Positions 20,780 to 32,560 of a DNA stretch of 64,000 nt are shown in pieces; the first letter of the stretch is position 1; every line of letters begins with the position of its first letter. The notes under the pieces are model-generated. The model did no database searches. It was given only the letters and a program-made list of their open reading frames with translations, and was not told the DNA's origin. The translations under genes were made by a program, and so were the position numbers. Where the stretch lies: NCBI GenBank assembly GCA_037783415.1, contig JAZGTN010000058.1, positions 5,306,001 to 5,370,000 on the forward strand, read 5' to 3'. The DNA is from Leptasterias polaris (taxonomy: Eukaryota > Echinodermata > Asteroidea > Forcipulatida > Asteriidae).

Positions 20780-22600
20780 TGTGTAAAGCTGTTATACCAT
20801 TATTGGAGAATTTCTACACCATGCGAATAATTTTCAATACTTTCTGAAAAGTACTCCCCCCCCCCCGCTACAATGTTGAATCCCACAATCGCATGCCTGC
20901 CAACAATCAACATTGAGGCGGGGGGGGGGGATGGTACTTAGAAAAAACAAGTATAGCACTTTGGCAAAATTTAATGTTAGTTCCTTCTTTACATATTGTT
21001 TCATGATAGGTGTAAATTAGATTTGAGGAGTACTTTTGGTCCAGTTCCTATTGTGCGTAATCAAAACTCTCTTCGTTTTATTGAATGTGCAATCCTATGA
21101 GCGGGTTTGGGGGGTGCTTCAAAAGGAATTTATTAAAACATTATGTTTATTTAATGTTTCAGAAACAAATTTGTCAATAATCAAAATGGCCGACTTAAGC
21201 AACTGTACCACATTGTTTGTATTTGGTCTCATTGGGATCCTGAAAACCTGGCAATATTTTATGTTACGGGCCAAAACCAACTTGTTTGGCGGCCATTTTT
21301 TTAAAATAAAATGGCCGCCTTAACCGACTGATGCAATAATTTTATTATGTGTCTTGTTGGGTTCCTGGATCCTTAATACATTCCAGTTTCCAACATTGAG
21401 GCGGGGGGGGGGGGGGAGGGGGAGGGTGGTACTTAGAAAATACAAGTATAGCACTTTGGAAATATTTTATGTTAGTTCCTTCTTTACATATTGGTTAATG
21501 CTAGGTAAAACATTAATTGTAGGAGTTATTTTGTTCGAGTAACGTTCATATTGTGCTTAATCAAACTTCTCATGTTTATTTTTAATGTATAATACCGGTG
21601 AATCCTATGAGCGCTAATCCAAGTTTCCTACATTGAGGTGGGTGGGGGGGGGGGGGGGGGGTGGGTAGGATGATTGTTTTAAAGTACAAGTATAGCACTT
21701 TGGCTATATATTATGTTATTTAATGCGAGTTACTTCTTTGTCATTAAATGTGGTCACAAAAATGTTGTTGGATTAAAACCTTCTGTTTATTTTTGGTTTC
21801 ATAAACCAATGTTATAATAATCAAAATGGCCGCCTTTTACAAGTGACTGAACCACCATGGCAATTATAATTTGTTTATGTGAGGCTCATAGACGGAGATA
21901 CGGGCCAAAACCAACTTGATTGGCGGACATTTAGAAATGGGAAATATTTAATGTTATTTTATGTCAGTTCCTTCTTTGTCATTAAATGTAGAAAAAAATA
22001 ATACTTTTGATTTTACCAGTCATCTATTTCTAAGTGATATTGTGCGTAATCCAAACTCTCTTGTTTATATTTAATGTCCTATCCTAGGAGCGGGTTGGGG
22101 GGGGGGGGGGTGCTTTATAAAAAATATCTTAAAACCTTTGTTTTTCGGAGGATTCATAATTTGCCAACAATCTAAATGGCCGCCTTAACCAATTGATCAA
22201 CTATTTCATCCTGAAAACTCCCAGTATCTGTGAGACTCAACCAATTTTTATTTTATTTTTGGCGGGTTTGGGGGGGGGAGGGGAGGATGCTGTTTCAAAA
22301 GTAATTTCTTAAAACCTTATGTTTATTTAACGTTTCAAAAATATGTTTCATGCAGATTGGTATGAACAGCTACTTGACAAATGTTTAGCTTTAACATTTA
22401 AACTACTAAATTGTGTATTTAGTGGTCATAATACCATACCTCAAATATATGTTAAAGGCAATGCTTTAGTCCAAGGCAATATGCCAAAGGAAACAGTAAT
22501 TTTTTTCCTTGCTTGTACAGCTTGCATTATGTTACTAGGACCTAGGCTAACCCCAATCTGCCTTGTGAGGGCGCTGTAACCTAAAACTGTCCAAAATAGT
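20780..22600 (+). repeat. G-run repeat array in the 3' part of the piggyBac element
   Basis: At least three diverged units share ACATTGAGGCGGGGGGG-type runs, TATAGCACTTTGG (about 20953, 21445, 21690), a TTCCTTCTTT block and AATGGCCGCC boxes. Runs of 8-19 G occur at 20921, 21402, 21642, 22097 and 22269. Unit lengths vary from roughly 240 to 490 bp. No coding sequence is evident. Confidence 0.7.
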
Positions 22601-22682
22601 GGTGGTCACCAGGTAGCCATGTCAAGGAAATTTCTCTGGTCACCATTGCATAAGTAGCCAATATGTGTTGGTACTGAAAGGG

Positions 22683-23639
22683 TTATTGAAGAGTTAATTT
22701 TTTTCCCAAGATGTGTTAAAAACCCATTGGGAGGGGGGAGGTAACTATTATTATTTTTTCTTTCAAAGTCAGTTCCGACTGTTGTCTTTTAAAAAATAAG
22801 AAATAGAGGTATATTATCATCAATACAAATGTATCCGTTGTTAAGAAAAGAACGTTGTATTTCTTTTGGTTCATAAAATATTGAAGTTCATAAAATATTT
22901 AAATTGAGCATTTTAAGTAATTTGTCTGGTGTGATTTATAACATTTTGAAAATAAACTCTTCATGTCGTCCAAAGATTTGTTCATACTCAAAAAGGGCAA
23001 AATATATTCTCTATTCCCGCATTTTATGATATCATGGTTTTTTCTGCCAATGAAATATAGGTTTTCACGAAATATTTCAATTGATAGTCAACTTTATTGA
23101 AGTTTTCAACCTTTAACGTGTTAAAAAGTATACATATATAAAAACATGTTATCTATATATACATTTTTTTTAAATATATTTATGCAGCTTACAAATATGA
23201 CCATAAGTATACACGTGAGTGTTCTGCAATATACTAGTCCTGAATGATGAAAATGTATTTCCCTCCATTTCACCACTGAATTGCACATAATCTCCGACAA
23301 TTACGATGTATGGAAATAACGGACAAACAAATATTCATTTTAACAGAAAAAAGGATTGAGTGCCACGTTTGTTTTGAAACAAGTGTAACTTTCATGTTTG
23401 GAATGGTACTGTGGCGTTTTCATCGACCGGGTCACCTTTAGGGCAATCCCTAATAATCTCACGGGCGCACTTCGAAAATGCAGCAAGGCCGGGGCAGGTC
23501 CGTTCACCCGAAATATACCGCCTCACGTACAGAGCCTCTAGTTCCAGGACATTTCCAATCCAGTGGAGCCCGGGAAGAAGAGGGGCAGGGGAAGCACTCC
23601 AAGAAATAACCAAACGAGAACACAATTCTTGGTTATCAA
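22683..23639. other. AT-rich stretch without a gene
   Basis: Low-complexity, TA-rich sequence. Frames near 23392-23655 on both strands have no motif. The LINE sequence becomes recognisable only at about 23640. Confidence 0.4.
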
Positions 23640-24105
23640 GTGATTTATTCAACACTCCTCAACTCGGAGCCTCACCCTATCAAGCAGCTACAGAGCCTCG
23701 GCCTCACAGTACTGAAATGACGCTCCACACACTGACAAGAACTGAAGTTTCCTGGTTCAATGCTGATATTCGAACTGCAAGAAAGATTTGTCGTCAACTT
23801 GAGCGGAAATGGCGAAAAAACGGCAAACTAGAATCACAACGACGGGAATATCGCAACCAATGTACTGTGATCAGGAAATTGATCAACCAGGCAAAGATCA
23901 TTACTCATCCCAAGTGCATGAATCTTCAGGAGATCAAATGAAGCTCTTGATCATTGAAAAGCTGTTGCTTAAACCCAAAACCCCTGTCCTCCCATCCACC
24001 TACAATGATCAGGACCTGGCAAATGAATTCCAAAAATTCTTTGTCACTCAGACATCCGCTCATCATTTTCATCAGTTCCTTACAACGTGCTGCAGACAAT
24101 GCCAC

Positions 24106-24200
24106 ATGTACATCCAGAGTGTACACCCAGAGTGTACATCCAGAGTGTACATCCAGAGTGTACATCCAGAGTGTACATCCAGAGTGTACATCCAGAGTGT
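24106..24200 (+). repeat. 13-bp tandem repeat inside the LINE
   Basis: About seven copies of GTGTACATCCAGA. As 13 is not divisible by three, the reading frame rotates and gives a false repeat peptide (YIQSVHPECTSRV). Confidence 0.85.
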
Positions 24201-24239
24201 AGACTGTCTAGCCTGCCACTGTTACTGAGATTCAAATAA

Positions 24240-25818
24240 GGGAACATGGATAAATTATGTCACGGGAACGGCCGCGTCCCACCGCGTTCCAACTCCAACA
24301 AAAGAAAACCAACCCAGTGGAACGCGTTCTCTCCCGCAACCGCCGGGTCTTGAGGGAGACTCACTGTTTAACAAAGGAACAATGGTGTTGGCCAAATGCC
24401 ATTGTGTAGTTATAATCGGCTTACTAGGTAGATAAACCCTAGGTTTTTTTTTCACTGCAATTAAAGTCTACTGTCGTTTCAATAAAAAAAAAAAAAATCC
24501 AAGTAACTGATAGTAATTGTATCTCCGGCCTAGTATATTTTCAAGGGTTTTTAAGAAGAAAACATAAATAAATCCTAGCCTTTTTCACGCAATAAGTCTT
24601 CTCTCGTTTCAATTGAACACAATATTTAATTCAATTCAATTGAATTTAACGAAAATTGTAAATTGTATTTACAGCATTGTTTATACATATATATTTTGCT
24701 TTTTTTAAAAGGAATTTTCTGCACATAGTCATCAGATTTTCATGAAATGCTTTATGAAGAGTAAACTACTATGAAAGAGCTTCGTATTCGTTTAAAGCGG
24801 AAAGTATTTTAGGAATTTGTTGGCCAACATACCAACAGAGGAAGTGTGTCCCGACTGATTTTAGAAAGGGCAGGAGGCAAAGGAAGTTAAAACAAACAAG
24901 GTTTATATTTTTGATGTTTATTAAAAATGGTAAGCAAAGAAAATAAAACACACAATGGTCAGTATGCTTGTATTGAAATTATTCATATCCGCTACCGATT
25001 TATCTTTCTTTATTGGCCCTTTGCTGACGGACTTGAGCACTCGCTCTATAAGAGGCCACTATTATTAATATTATTTGGGATTATTGGGATTTTGATACGT
25101 CAGATGGACAGCGGTGGGAATGCAAATGCCGCCCTGTAATTATTGCATGTGATAAAAAAATGCTGCAATAAGGCGACACATTGTTTTATGGGATAACTCA
25201 GAAAAAAGAAATTATCATTTCAAGATCTCTTTTGTTGTAAGAAATGTAAACCTTTTGAAATATGTGGAGTTAAGTACTATATGCCATAAACTAGGTTTCA
25301 GTGACTTACATGACAAATAATAACTGTTGCCATATTGTGGTGTTTTACATTACAAATGATAACCGTCGCGCTTTTATAACAACTAATAACAATCACCATA
25401 CTGTTGGTTATGTACAAACACAACGTTATAGTGGCGTTTGTGGTAAAAGGGCAGTTAAAAAAGGCCAAAATCTCTGGTTATCCGTTGCAGAATTGTCACC
25501 AGTTCAACTTTTTTATGGCAGTAGCATAGCTTTGGGAAAACTCGAGGGTTGGCCTTACATGTACATCTGTCGAACCCATTGTCTGAGCTAGACAGCAAAC
25601 ACTAATCCTTCACCCCTTTGTAGGCTACTTATGAGCTGCCTTGTCCGAGTAATCTGAACAACACAAGGCACCAACAATAGAGTTCGATAATGAGGGAACC
25701 TACAAATCACTGGAGCGCTTAATCCATCTTGGGACGGCCGCGTGACAATTTTGGAACGACCGCGTTCTGGAACGAGTCTGCACGCGGGAGGCCGCGTTCT
25801 TAATTTATCCATGGTCCC
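24240..25818. mobile_element. 1.58 kb TIR element with TAA target duplication (Harbinger-like)
   Basis: Termini GGGAACATGGATAAATTA and the inverse of GGGACCATGGATAAATTA are flanked by TAA at 24237-24239 and 25819-25821. Subterminal GC-rich GGCCGCG/GTTCC boxes are inverted between the ends. A 3-bp TAA duplication and GGG terminus fit PIF/Harbinger. No transposase is visible, so it is non-autonomous. It interrupts the LINE coding sequence exactly. Confidence 0.8.
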
Positions 25819-27434
25819 TAAGTATCATGAAATCTCCTTCAAAATCCTGTGAGCTGGATTCAGTGTCGACATCCATGATAAAACAAAACATTGATGTATT
25901 TGCTCCGTACATCACTAATCTTGTTAACGAATCTCTTCGCTCTGGTTGTTTCCTCGATATCCTAAAAGTTTCCTACATCAGGCCGCTCATCAAGAATCCA
26001 AACCTAGACAAGGAGGTATTCAAAAACTAAAATATCTTGGAAAAGTCATGGAACGAGTAGTTTCATCTCGCATTAACGATCGCATTCATGCTTTCAACCT
26101 ATCCGACATGTTCCAGTCGGCATACAAGCCTTTCCATGGGACAGAAGCTGCACTAGTCCGTGTGAGCAACGATATTCTTACGGCAATGGACAATGGTAAC
26201 ATTACAGCACTAGTACTGTTAGACTTGAGTGCTGCCTTTGACACTGTTGATCACAACATCCTTCTCTCTCGGCTCCAGAATCATCTTGGCATACAGGACA
26301 CAGCGCTGGCATGGTGCAAATCATATCTATTCATTAGAACTCAGCATGTGTGTATCGGCACTGCGGTATCAGACCCTGTTGTCCTGAATTACTCTGTGCC
26401 ACAGGGGTCTGTGACATGATCCTGAAATTTAACCTGAATTACCATGTGTACGCAGACGACACTCAGCTAAACATCACGTTTAAAACTACTCAAGACCATG
26501 CCAATACCTCTATTGAAAGACTTGAGAAATGCATCCAAGAGATTCGACGTTGGACCCAAAAGAACTTCCTAAAGTTGAATGATTATAAAACAGAATTCCT
26601 TCTATTTGGGTCACGTCAACAATTAACAAAGGTTTCAGTGCCATACATTTCCCTCGTTGCAAGCTCGGAACTTGGGGGTTATTTTTGATTCATCAATGAC
26701 ACTTCAACCACACATCAACAACATAATACGTGTCATCATTTCACATCAGGAATATTCACATCAGGAATATTGGTAAGATACGCAAGTACTTGAACAAGAG
26801 TGCCACTGAAAAAGTCATTCATGCATTTGTTACTTCTCGTCTTGACAACAGCAATGCTCTTCTCTACAGTCTTCCTAACTACCAGATTTCCCGTCTTCAA
26901 TGCCTCCAAAACACCTCAGCCCGCATCGTGACACTGTTTAAAAAATCCTGTTCTATCACCCCATTCTGAAACAACTTCACTGGCTATCACCCCCATTCTG
27001 AAACAACTTCACTGGCTCCCTATCTCTCAACGTATCATCTTCAAGCTGATGCTCATTGTCCACAAAGCACTTAACGGCAAGGCTCCCCACTGTATCTCTG
27101 AACTACTTCAAGTTTACACTCCGTCAAGGGATCTTCGATCCAGTACCATGCTTCTCCTCAAGGAGCCCAAGTGTCAACACTCCTGGGGTGACAGGTCTTT
27201 TTCTGCAGCTGCGCCACGCATCTGGAACTCTCTACCACATAATATTAGATCTTGTCTTTGTACCAAGCAATTCAAATCACTTCTCATAACTTATATTATG
27301 TCACAGGTTTTCAAGGAACAATTTAGTTGTATCTGTTTCTTTTGTTTGTTTTTGGTTTACTGCGCCTTGAACACCCAGCAGGGTGGATATGTGCGTATAA
27401 CAAGTCTTTATTATTATTATTATTATTATTATTA

Positions 27435-28470
27435 ATAATCTGCACTGTACTTTCTCTGCTGCTCCAATAACTTGCACTAACTTTATCGCGCGCTGCGCGC
27501 CTTTTATAGCTGCCGCTGCGCGCCCTCACTGCAGCCTGTTGCAGAATCGCCTCGCTGCATTGCTGCCTGTCGCATTGTGCATGTGAATATCACACTGGCG
27601 AATTTACTTTACACAGCCTCCTTACTCATGGAGCAAGGGAGTTGATGCTATCACTAAAGTAGATCTTCGTTGAATTTGACTTTGTAAATGCGATGGCATC
27701 TGGTCTTGGCAGTACGCTTCCCTTGTTTATTAACCACTTCACGTCGGTATTATTAAAAAAATGCTGGGCCTCTGGGCGGTATTATTTTTGGAAAAAAATT
27801 AGGGTTTTTTTCCCCGGCGAAAGGTTAAAGTTTTTTCCTCGATAATAGATCAATACACCCATGCCAAGAATGTTGGCGTCGGAATTTTCAAAATTCCTTC
27901 GATAGAACGCCCGTGGCGGGCGTTTTCATTTCGCCGTTCGCGGACTGAAACGGCAGGGTGGAACAAATGTCCATTCCAAAACGGACGTCAACCGTCAGAA
28001 GCGATGTGTAGTTCAGGGATTGCGGTCGTCAATAGACACATGTGGAACAAAGCAAGGGACGACATGGTGGTGCTGGCAAGCAGTATCCCCGGGAAACGGG
28101 TTAGGTAATTGAAATTGCAAAGACATCCACCAGCCCAGGTACAAATTTCTATAGGTAAGTAGTCGGCCAGCAAGGAGACAATGAAGCCGATAAGCTGATA
28201 AGCAGATAAGCTGATAATCCTCAGCATGAACAAAGATACGTTTAGGAGTAGGCTGGATTTATATGCAAGTCAAAGAAAAATTATGAGACCATAGTTTTAT
28301 TTATTTATTATTTTACATCCTGATTGTATTGCAACTAAATATGAATACAAGTATGAGGCGAGGGGATTCCACATAGACAAATTGATCTAAGCACCGAAAT
28401 GATGACCAGGTCAAGGCATGAAGTATCCATTTGTAACGCGTTGAGAGGCCCACCAGAATAGAGAGGGGAG
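27435..28470. other. Non-coding stretch; possible second TTAA element fragment
   Basis: No gene. At about 27730 the sequence TTAACCACTTCACGTCGG resembles a piggyBac-type end, similar to TTAACCAGTTCACGTCGG at about 40097. A right partner was not identified. Confidence 0.3.
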
Positions 28471-28479
28471 AGCGCAGTC

Positions 28480-28890
28480 GTGGGGTACGGGGACAAGGGT
28501 TGACCGTGTACAGACATAAGCTAGCCCCCGTTTGAGATGGAAGGGCCCGGCCCGGCAGTGGAGTACTGGGGACAGTTGTTGACCGTGTCGGCCGTGAGGT
28601 ATCCCCCGTGCATCGCATCACTGGACCCGTCCCATGCCGATGGATATGACCGGGATGGCTGAATATTGATAGCATATCCTTTTTATTTTGTTACAGCTAA
28701 GTTGGTACCAAGGGGTTTAGTGGTTACAGGTTTCAATGGAGACAGATGGAACAAAGGTGTGGGGGGGGGGGGGGGGGGAGTATGGGGAAAAGGGTTGACC
28801 GTGTACAGGCAAAAGCAAGGGCCCGTGAGTGGAGTACTGGGACAAGTGCTGACCGGGTCAGCCCATGAGGTATCCCCCGTGAAACGAAAT
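28480..28890 (+). repeat. Direct repeat pair, ~110-135 bp units
   Basis: A block with GTTGACCGTGTACAG, GTGGAGTACTGGG and GAGGTATCCCCCGTG occurs at about 28480-28615 and again at 28790-28885. Unit two has lost about 20 bases and gained a G run just before it (28760-28778). Confidence 0.75.
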
Positions 28891-29512
28891 GCATTAATAT
28901 ATATAAAAACTACAAATTTATTTGAATTCAAGTTAATATTACGTATACATTGGGATTGGTGTTGTTTGCAAATGCATACTTTGAATTGTTAATAAATGCA
29001 ATTCAGCGACTTAAAACACCCACCCCCTCTTCCGCCCGGCAGACATTCTGGAGATGCTTACGTCCGTGATACATGATACGATGATACAAACGTCACAGAG
29101 TAAGGTCACATAGTAAGATGAATACTAAATGAAAGGGGCGGCACCTCCACGCTCCCATTGGTTTTGTACATCTCCCCATTCGGGGAGATTTTTCTATTCA
29201 ATGCGTGGAGTAGGAAACGACCCCGTCAAGTCCCTTGATCGCCACCACAATAGCTACATTTTGTCGATGAGGGTGCACCGGTATTATATTATGTCTGTAC
29301 TGTGGCTGCATGCTGGCGCGTTACGTGTGTATTGGGGACCTCGCACGAGAAAGGGACTTGAATCAAGTCTAAAGCGAAACTAAATCTAAATCCACAATTT
29401 CGCCATCACCAAGTCATGATTTTAAAAGTTCAGCTAATTTTTTCTTAGCTCGCTCTCTGTGTGTATATTTGAGATTTAGGTAAGAAAAGACTATATAAAA
29501 TTAAGATAATAC
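28891..29512. other. Downstream flank of the methyltransferase-like gene
   Basis: Mostly non-coding. A short candidate last exon at about 29448-29402 (minus) would follow a tatacacacag acceptor and reads ERAKKKLAELLKS before TGA. Its phase does not match the exon at 29513-29785, so at least one exon would be missing between them. Confidence 0.3.
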
Positions 29513-31110
29513 CTGTTCCACTACAAGCATCCAACACCCAACTATCTTCGGGTGACATTGATGTTACAATATCCTTGAGCAGCTGAAGAGGTTTCTGGTA
29601 TTTATTAACAACCTCTCCTGTGTCAGTCTTCTCAAAAGATGTTGCTTTATCTACTTCAAAGAGATTGGAGCGTTGTTCGTTCAGTTGTTTTGCATCAACT
29701 TTTCCATTGGCCGACCAGTATGCGCAAACGATTCCTCCGACTTCTTGATGTAGAGTGGTGGCACTTTTGGTACTGGAACATGTAGCTACAATGCAGAAAT
29801 AAAGGATTACAACTAAAAGGTTTGGTAGAATCAAAATATAAAGGATTAAGAAGCCATGGTAATATTGTCAACAGTCTCTTGTAAACAATATTTGTTTTAC
29901 TCCAACAAATTTCCTAAAAATTACAAGTTCCCTTTTGAGACCTAGCCAAATAGATTTTTAAAAGGGAAATTACAACGGCCACATCAAGGTGAGGGCTATA
30001 TTTAACTGATTTGGGCTATTGACCCAAATCAAGTGTCACCAGGGGTATGTGCCACCTACTCCTGGGGCTGAAACAGAGTTACCCCCTTCACAGTCCGTAA
30101 GGGTGTAGCCATGCTGGTAAAGCACAATGCACTCCCTTCCGAACGTTATACCCTTTTCATGATATTACAGCCAGAGGCAAGTTACATCACATTAATTAAA
30201 CGATCATGATAAAATTAGAATGAAACATGGAGGAATTGTTTGGGAGAGGGATATTAAATAGTGTTAATTTCTTTTATTCACCTGTTTTGTAGAAAGCATA
30301 TTCCACTTTTGAGAATGTCTCGCCTTTAAGAGTTGTAGATATTTCCACCTGCTGCTCTATGCTACAGAGACACACTAGGTTGCACTGGTTTAAAGTTGAC
30401 GCAACATGCATGTTAACAAGCCGCAGCATCAAACAAAACTTCTGGATATTGGTTGCTGTCCAGTCCTGTAAAAGAAGCAAATTAGAATGATTGAAGTTTA
30501 AAAGTTTCTTCACACTACGTACTGTTATGCATTATTTACAAAAACCTTTGTAATGATCCGTTTTATTTATTAATTTGTCTATTGTAAAACTCAAGAAAAC
30601 AAATCTCTGTTTGAAAGTACAGCAAGTGAAACATTACTGTTCGGTATGCATGGATTTTCGGTTTATTGAACAACGTGTATCAAAATTCCATCTACTAGAT
30701 GTGAGCCTAACTTGTCAGCCTTTTGTAATGCAATGGTGAGACTACATATTTAATTTACCTCTGGGATATCCAGGATAGCAAGATTAAAGCCTGGAAACTG
30801 TGAAATTCTCTTGCTGATAACGCCTTCATCCAACCTCAAAATATCCATGTATGATGATGTATCCTTTACTCGACCCATTACTGCCAATAAAAGCCCCTTC
30901 GACATCATCATTCTGCACTGTTTGGACCTCTATGGTAGAAGCTCTAGCTTTCTTTGCCAACTCAACCAATGCTGCAGGTCTGTTACCGTGCTGAAAGTTG
31001 CATTTCAGCAGAGTCATCAGCTTTTCCCTTGTTGTCTGGTTGGGGAACTTCTCACATGTTTCCTGCCACGTTTTCATATTGAGCTCCCTCATGAGAGATG
31101 CTTGTATAAG
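29513..31110 (-). pseudogene. Amino-methyltransferase-like gene, three exons, frameshifted
   Basis: Three minus-strand exons: 31110-30759, 30465-30282, 29785-29513. AG/GT signals are present throughout and reading phases agree. Exon 1 starts LIQASLMRELNMKTWQ and changes frame near 30880: a stretch ending DDVEGAFIG continues only in another frame as MGRVKDTSSYMDIL...NLAILDIPE, so one indel is present. The ILDIPEDW segment lies where N6-adenine or N4-cytosine methylases have their DPPW/DPPY catalytic motif. Exon 3 ends in SWVLDACSGTG, the AdoMet-binding motif I. The order catalytic motif then motif I matches beta-class amino-methyltransferases. The rest of the AdoMet fold after SGTG is missing. 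DIPEDW is an unusual catalytic motif, so activity is doubtful. It is head to head with the DUF7869-type gene. Confidence 0.6.
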
Positions 31111-31937
31111 CTGTACATGTATATAGAAGGTACATAATAAAATGCAAAATTATAATGATTTCAAAGAAAACATTAAAATAGGGAATAAACAAGTAAAGCG
31201 GTTGTGACAGATTTGACTTACAAAATTTAACACTTCTTGAACATTTTGTTACAACTTGTTTTGTTACAACTTGTTTTGTCACTTTTAAATTAAAGCTTTG
31301 TTTTCAAACATAACTTACAAGATTTATAGTTTATGCCTATATTTGTACATATATCAGAGCTGCCAACATTTGCGTCTTGTTATGGGGGGGGGGGATTGTG
31401 TACAGAAGCCAAGGAGATATTTGCAATTACACTCAACAATAGGGGAAAGGTTTCCATAATCAGGGAGTTTTTCAAAATATCAAACATTTCCCAAATAATG
31501 TCGAAATTGTGAATGATTTAAAAAGCCTTTGAAGTTTATCTGATATTACTTTTAACAAATTACCCAGCAGAGAACTGTAAATTTGTGAAAAGGTTCGAAA
31601 CATTGTTACTCTTAGTTGTGATTATTTTCATAAATGTTATTAATCTCACTTGGGCCCAATTTCATGGCTATGATGATAACCGCTGAGTTCTGTGCTTGCG
31701 ATCACCATTTTTTGCTTACTGTGCAAGCGAAGAATGCCTCGTAACGTGGAGTACGCATCGCACAAGCAAAAATTCCCTGCTAACCCATGAAATGCACTTG
31801 ACGTAAGCACATAATTCCCTGCTTCCGTAAGCATAAAGTATTTGCTTACGGAAAGCTAGTCATGAAATTTGGCTCGTTTCTTTATTCACATTAAAAAAAA
31901 AATAATAACAGTGATTGTTCTATTCAATATCTTAAAG
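31111..31937. other. Divergent intergenic region with a hairpin element
   Basis: Lies between the two head-to-head genes. About 31650-31878 is a small hairpin element with ends GGGCCCAATTTCATGGC and the inverse of GTCATGAAATTTGGC; a related, reversed copy is at 51125-52322. First exons of both genes must lie in or beyond this stretch but were not identified. Confidence 0.55.
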
Positions 31938-32560
31938 ATGCAAAACAGCAGAAGCAATAGCATGGCTCCAGTCTCTCCTTGAGAAAATCGGTGACTACAT
32001 GCCCCACAACAATCGTATTTACGTACCTCCTTCTTACAACTACACTATACTGTACCAACGTATGCAAAGGGAGTTTCACAGCCGTGGCATTACAAAGTTG
32101 ATAACATTTTGTGAAGGCGGCCCAAAGTCATCTTCCAGATTTTATCATTGGAAAGGTAAGACTGTCAAATCTGCTATAAAATAGTCCTGCAGAAAAGTAT
32201 ACAGCAGGAATTGAGTACTTTTTTACCCCAAAAAACCTTAGGGGCCTATTTTATAGGCCTATAACTATCACATTTTCTGGAAAGTGCTTTTTCAATCTAT
32301 TTTAGACCTTAGAATCCTCACAGATCACTTGAATACATTTGTTTCACAAAAATATGATGTTCACTGTCATCCCTAAGTTGGTTTGTTTTTAAATAAGCTT
32401 TTATAATGCTGTAGACATTTCTTTATTGCTTTTTACAGGTAAGCACATTCACAAAGTGCCACATATGCACCAGCCTCAAAGAGGAAAGAGAATTTGCATC
32501 ATCAAATAACCAACGTGCTGCAGTTCTAGCCCTACGAGAGCAACATTTCAAACACATTGA

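Larger units (their letters stand above)
18753..22682 (+). mobile_element. piggyBac-type DNA transposon, nearly complete
   Basis: Left end TTAA|CCCTTTCAGTACC (TTAA at 18749-18752) and right end GGTACTGAAAGGG|TTAT (22670-22682) are perfect 13-bp inverted repeats. The target TTAA is intact on the left and TTAT on the right, probably by point mutation. Subterminal GGTGACCA-type boxes occur near both ends (around 18798, 18841 and 22605, 22640). Inside is one transposase gene and a long 3' region of G-rich repeats. Length is about 3.9 kb. Confidence 0.9.
23640..27434 (+). mobile_element. L2-like LINE, decayed and split by a TIR element
   Basis: Recognisable from SWLSSDLFNTPQL through the endonuclease-RT linker (WFNADIRTARKICRQLERKWRK), interrupted at 24240-25818 by a DNA element, then RT: SPSKSCELDSVSTSM, FQSAYKPFHGTEAAL, LLDLSAAFDTVDHNILL, VPQGSV, a gap where the middle of the palm should be, VYADDTQLNI, and a C-terminal APRIWNSLPHNIR. 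The codons on either side of the insertion (ATTCAAATA and AGTATCATG) join exactly once one TAA is removed. Several frameshifts and small deletions make it inactive. The 3' end is TGCGCCTTGAACACCCAGCA followed by (TTA)n, shared with a truncated copy at 50884-51110. Confidence 0.8.
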
